Assembly (NCBI GenBank): GCA_031263835.1
Contig: JAISEZ010000316.1
Location: 1 to 11,091, forward strand
Source of the DNA: Tannerella sp.
GTDB lineage: Bacteria > Bacteroidota > Bacteroidia > Bacteroidales > Tannerellaceae
Reading direction: 5' to 3'
Length of the DNA: 11,091 nt
In this document: one piece after another, positions 8,341 through 11,091 of the stretch
Position numbering within the stretch: the first letter of the stretch is position 1
Layout: each line of letters begins with the position of its first letter
Notes under the pieces: model-generated
The model's database searches: none
The model's input: only the letters and a program-made list of their open reading frames with translations
What the model was told of the DNA's origin: nothing
Made by a program: the position numbers and the translations under genes

Positions 8341-10362
8341 ATGAAACGATTAAATTTATTTTTAGTATTAACATGCTGCATGCTTGCAGGCGTGCAGGGA
8401 AGTATCAACATGCCTGCCGTATTCGGAGACAACATGGTATTGCAGCGGCAGAGCGAAGTAAATGTATGGGGTTCCCATACGTGCTACAGGAAACATGCGA
8501 GTCCGGAAATCCGTGTAACCGGCAGTTGGGCGCCTCTCGACACGGTTGTTGCCGAATTTACCCGGGACGGACACTGGAAGGCAAAAATCCGCACGGGCGC
8601 CGCAGGAGGGCCTTACACCTTGAAAATCTTTTCGTCGTTGGACGAAACGGTTGAATATAAGAATGTGATGCTGGGCGAGGTATGGCTGTGCAGCGGACAG
8701 TCGAATATGGAGTGGAGGGTGAACGCCGTGAAATATAACGGTGAGGTGGCAGAGGCGGCAAAACAGTTGGAGGTACGTGTTTTCACACTTCCCCTTATTG
8801 GCGCCGAATATCCTCAGAACGACTGCGACGCCTCGTGGGAGGAATGTTCCCCCAAAATGCTGGAAAGCGTCAGTGCGGTGGCGTATTTTTTCGCCCGTCA
8901 TCTGAAAGAAGCGCTCGGTGTGCCGGTAGGCATTATCGTGCCGGCATGGGGCGGAACGGGTTTCGAGGTCTGGACGCCGAAAGAGCTGATATACGGCAAT
9001 CCTTCGCTGAAAGCGCCGTTTGATGCTTCGCAGTCCTGGCCTGCAGATGCCGGCTGCCTGTACAACGCGATGATTCATCCGCTGGCTCCTTTCAGCATGG
9101 CCGGCGCTATATGGTATCAGGGCGAGGCAAATGTCGGCAGGTATCAAACGTATGCCGAAGGAATGAAAACAATGATTACCGGATGGCGGAAGTCCTTCGG
9201 CAAAGAGTTCCCTTTTTATCAGGTGCAGATAGCCCCTTTCCGCTATAATACGCAACACAACGAGGCGGCATTGCTTCGCGAGCAGCAGGAACTGGCTACC
9301 GTTATTACGCCGAAAACGGGAATGGTTGTTGTTTCCGATCTGGTGGAAAATGTCGATGATATCCATCCGACCGACAAGTTGAATGTCGGCAAACGCCTGG
9401 CCAGTCTGGCGCTCGGAGATACTTACCGGCAGCCGCTTGCCGAATACAGAAACCCGACATTCGGCAAACTGACGGTAGAAAAAAACAAAGCCATCGTTTC
9501 ATTCAATAATACGGGAACCGGCCTGATTTGCAGGGACAAAAAAGTGGAAGGGCTGAAGATTGCAGGCGCCGACGGCGTATATCACGACGCCGACGGAACA
9601 GTCCGAAACGACAGACTGACCGTGTCGTCGCCTCATGTAAAAGAGCCTGTATCGGTTACTTACTGCTTCGACGACACCTCCTTCGGTAACCTGTTCACAA
9701 AGGGTGGCTTGCCGGTAGCGCCGTTCCGCAGCGACCGGACGGGCTTTCCCGAAGCGTATGAACTGTCGGCTCAGGAACGTAAAGAGGGCTTCAAAATGCT
9801 CTTCGACGGTACGAATATGGATTGCTGGACAGGCAATACCACCGATTATCGCATCGTTGACGGCTGCATCGACGTTGACGCCTCCGGTACAGCCGTCGGA
9901 AACCTTTATACCAAAGACGAGTATGCCGATTTCGCTTTCAGGTTCGAATTTCAGTTAACGCCTGCCGCCAACAACGGTGTAGGCATCCGCGCCCCGATGG
10001 AAGGGGACAACGCCTATAACGCGATGGAGATACAGATACTCGACTGCGAAAATCCCGAATACGACCGGATTGCGCCTTATCAGCATCACGGTTCGGTGTA
10101 CGGCGTTATCCCCGCAGGACACGGCGGAATGAAACCCGTTGGGGAATGGAACGAAGAAGAAATATATGCCGGCGGCGATCAGATCCGGGTTACGCTCAAC
10201 GAAGCAGTAATACTCGACGGAAACATACGGGAAGCGTCGAAGAACGGAACGCCCGACGGCAACGGGCATCCCGGACTGCTTAACAAAAGCGGACATATCG
10301 GATTTCTCGGACACGGATCACCATTGAAATTCAGAAATATAAGAATAAAAACATTGAAATAA
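8341..10362 (+). CDS. Secreted fusion: sialate O-acetylesterase-like + DUF1080 (3-keto-glycoside cleavage)
   Basis: This 673-residue protein has two catalytic-type domains. Residues 1-20 form a Sec signal peptide. About 22-470 is a SASA-type carbohydrate O-acetylesterase, with the nucleophile motif GQSNM at 119-123 (Ser121), WYQGEANVGR at 258-267 and DDIHP at 339-343 with catalytic-type His342; it ends in the family's typical GGLPVAPFRSD. About 482-672 is a DUF1080 domain (Pfam name: 3-keto-disaccharide hydrolase), beginning GFKMLFDG and continuing through GVGIRAP, EIQILD and QHHGSVYG. Both look intact. The ATG at 8341 is chosen because it directly begins the signal peptide; upstream in-frame codons, including an ATG at 8236 inside the previous gene, encode no signal. 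Likely role: deacetylate, then cleave the oxidised glycoside. The 71-nt gap before it has no clear promoter. Confidence 0.9.
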   Translation: MKRLNLFLVLTCCMLAGVQGSINMPAVFGDNMVLQRQSEVNVWGSHTCYRKHASPEIRVTGSWAPLDTVVAEFTRDGHWKAKIRTGAAGGPYTLKIFSSLDETVEYKNVMLGEVWLCSGQSNMEWRVNAVKYNGEVAEAAKQLEVRVFTLPLIGAEYPQNDCDASWEECSPKMLESVSAVAYFFARHLKEALGVPVGIIVPAWGGTGFEVWTPKELIYGNPSLKAPFDASQSWPADAGCLYNAMIHPLAPFSMAGAIWYQGEANVGRYQTYAEGMKTMITGWRKSFGKEFPFYQVQIAPFRYNTQHNEAALLREQQELATVITPKTGMVVVSDLVENVDDIHPTDKLNVGKRLASLALGDTYRQPLAEYRNPTFGKLTVEKNKAIVSFNNTGTGLICRDKKVEGLKIAGADGVYHDADGTVRNDRLTVSSPHVKEPVSVTYCFDDTSFGNLFTKGGLPVAPFRSDRTGFPEAYELSAQERKEGFKMLFDGTNMDCWTGNTTDYRIVDGCIDVDASGTAVGNLYTKDEYADFAFRFEFQLTPAANNGVGIRAPMEGDNAYNAMEIQILDCENPEYDRIAPYQHHGSVYGVIPAGHGGMKPVGEWNEEEIYAGGDQIRVTLNEAVILDGNIREASKNGTPDGNGHPGLLNKSGHIGFLGHGSPLKFRNIRIKTLK

Positions 10363-10439
10363 AACAAACTCTGCCTTAACATCACGGACGCCCTGAGATC
10401 AGGCAAAGAGGAATGATTAACTCTCTAAATTTTAAAGCT

Positions 10440-11091
10440 ATGTTTTACGTAAGAATCAACAAACTGAAAGTATTCAACAACCGGGAAGGATTTCTCGGAT
10501 TGTTTAACCGCGCGGAGCTGCGGATTTACAGCCATGCTGCCGGCTATTCCGTCGGGGCTGAACCGTACGTCTCTCCGCTGACCCTGGCAGACCTGATCAA
10601 CCTGGACGACAGCGCCCGCAGGCAAAAATTGCTTGATGCCGTCCTGTCGGAAACCGATCGATTTGCCCAAAGCCACAGCCTCGAAATCAACGGTGTGAAG
10701 GACAACCAGACCCTCACCTTCGACGAAGCGGGACTGGTACTCTATCAAAGTGAAACGATTCCCGACAGCCTGAATTTACAGGTCTGGGTGATCGAATCGG
10801 ACGAAGATGTGCGGAAATTCGCCCTTGATGCCGAAAAAGTAATACAGAGCGACGCCTTCCTGGGACTGGTCGCCTCCGTTGGCGCGGTTCTGGCCGTAAC
10901 GAATCCGCTGCTAACCGGCGCCATTGGCGTGGGTGGTGTAGTGGTCAGTCTGCTGCGTCAGAAACTGAAAGTCAACCGCGACGACCTGGTCGGCTACTGG
11001 CAGGCGACGCTCAACCGCACGGAACACTACCCGCACGGTACACGCGACCGGCAGGACGTGTACGACAGCACCGGCAACATACAGCTGGATT
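10440..11091 (+). CDS. Unrecognised protein with hydrophobic segment (cut by window edge)
   Basis: An open frame from ATG 10440 runs to the window end (217 residues seen, no stop). I cannot name the family with certainty. The N-terminal part (1-40; VRINKLKVFNN, then AELRIYSHAA) alternates in a way that suggests beta strands. A conserved-looking block, VKDNQTLTF (86-94) and SETIPDS (104-110), follows, then VWVIESDEDVRKF (115-127). A strongly hydrophobic, Gly/Val-rich stretch at about 140-172 could be a membrane hairpin. It is followed by LNRTEHYPHG (191-200). There is no N-terminal signal peptide. The start follows AT-rich sequence (AATTTTAAAGCT), typical here. A gap of 77 nt separates it from the fusion gene, so it may or may not belong to the operon. 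It uses GC-rich codons like its neighbours, so it looks like a real gene. Confidence 0.75.
   Translation, partial: MFYVRINKLKVFNNREGFLGLFNRAELRIYSHAAGYSVGAEPYVSPLTLADLINLDDSARRQKLLDAVLSETDRFAQSHSLEINGVKDNQTLTFDEAGLVLYQSETIPDSLNLQVWVIESDEDVRKFALDAEKVIQSDAFLGLVASVGAVLAVTNPLLTGAIGVGGVVVSLLRQKLKVNRDDLVGYWQATLNRTEHYPHGTRDRQDVYDSTGNIQLD

Noticed and set aside
8368..9366. 332-codon minus-strand frame inside the esterase/DUF1080 gene
   Set aside because: The plus strand carries conserved catalytic motifs across the same bases, and the minus product is His/Arg-rich and unlike any family.
10369..10410. Possible terminator hairpin after the fusion gene (CTCTGCC with GGCAAAGAG)
   Set aside because: The stem has a 2-nt bulge, a 26-nt loop and no T-run after it. 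Not convincing.

Overview
The window reads as Bacteroidota, most likely Bacteroidales. It has a SusC/SusD pair, the Bacteroidota promoter form TTG-N21-TAnnTTTG, A/T-rich sequence instead of Shine-Dalgarno sites before the starts, and a SusD lipoprotein with acidic residues just after its cysteine. Coding DNA is clearly GC-richer than the AT-rich spacers. The genus cannot be told from the sequence.

Layout: bases 1-556 hold no convincing gene. They contain a good promoter near the left edge, a (TC)14 microsatellite, a CG-rich alternating purine/pyrimidine block with a repeated 12-mer, and a long imperfect stem-loop. From 557 to 10362 five genes run on the + strand: a SusC-type TonB-dependent transporter, its SusD lipoprotein, a Tat-exported Gfo/Idh/MocA oxidoreductase, a secreted xylose-isomerase-like TIM-barrel protein, and a secreted two-domain protein joining a sialate O-acetylesterase (SASA) domain to a DUF1080 (3-keto-disaccharide hydrolase) domain. 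A perfect 15-bp hairpin lies between susD and the oxidoreductase gene and could reduce transcription of the enzyme genes. A sixth gene, unrecognised and cut by the right edge, starts at 10440.

Functional reading (inference from families): SusC/SusD bring a glycoside, possibly acetylated, into the periplasm. The esterase domain removes acetyl groups. The oxidoreductase oxidises the sugar at C3, the DUF1080 domain cleaves the 3-keto-glycoside by elimination, and the TIM-barrel protein could hydrate or isomerise the product. The three enzymes all carry export signals, so this looks like a periplasmic form of the oxidation/elimination route to glycoside cleavage, in place of classical glycoside hydrolases. 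No classical glycoside hydrolase, sigma/anti-sigma pair or hybrid two-component regulator is visible here.
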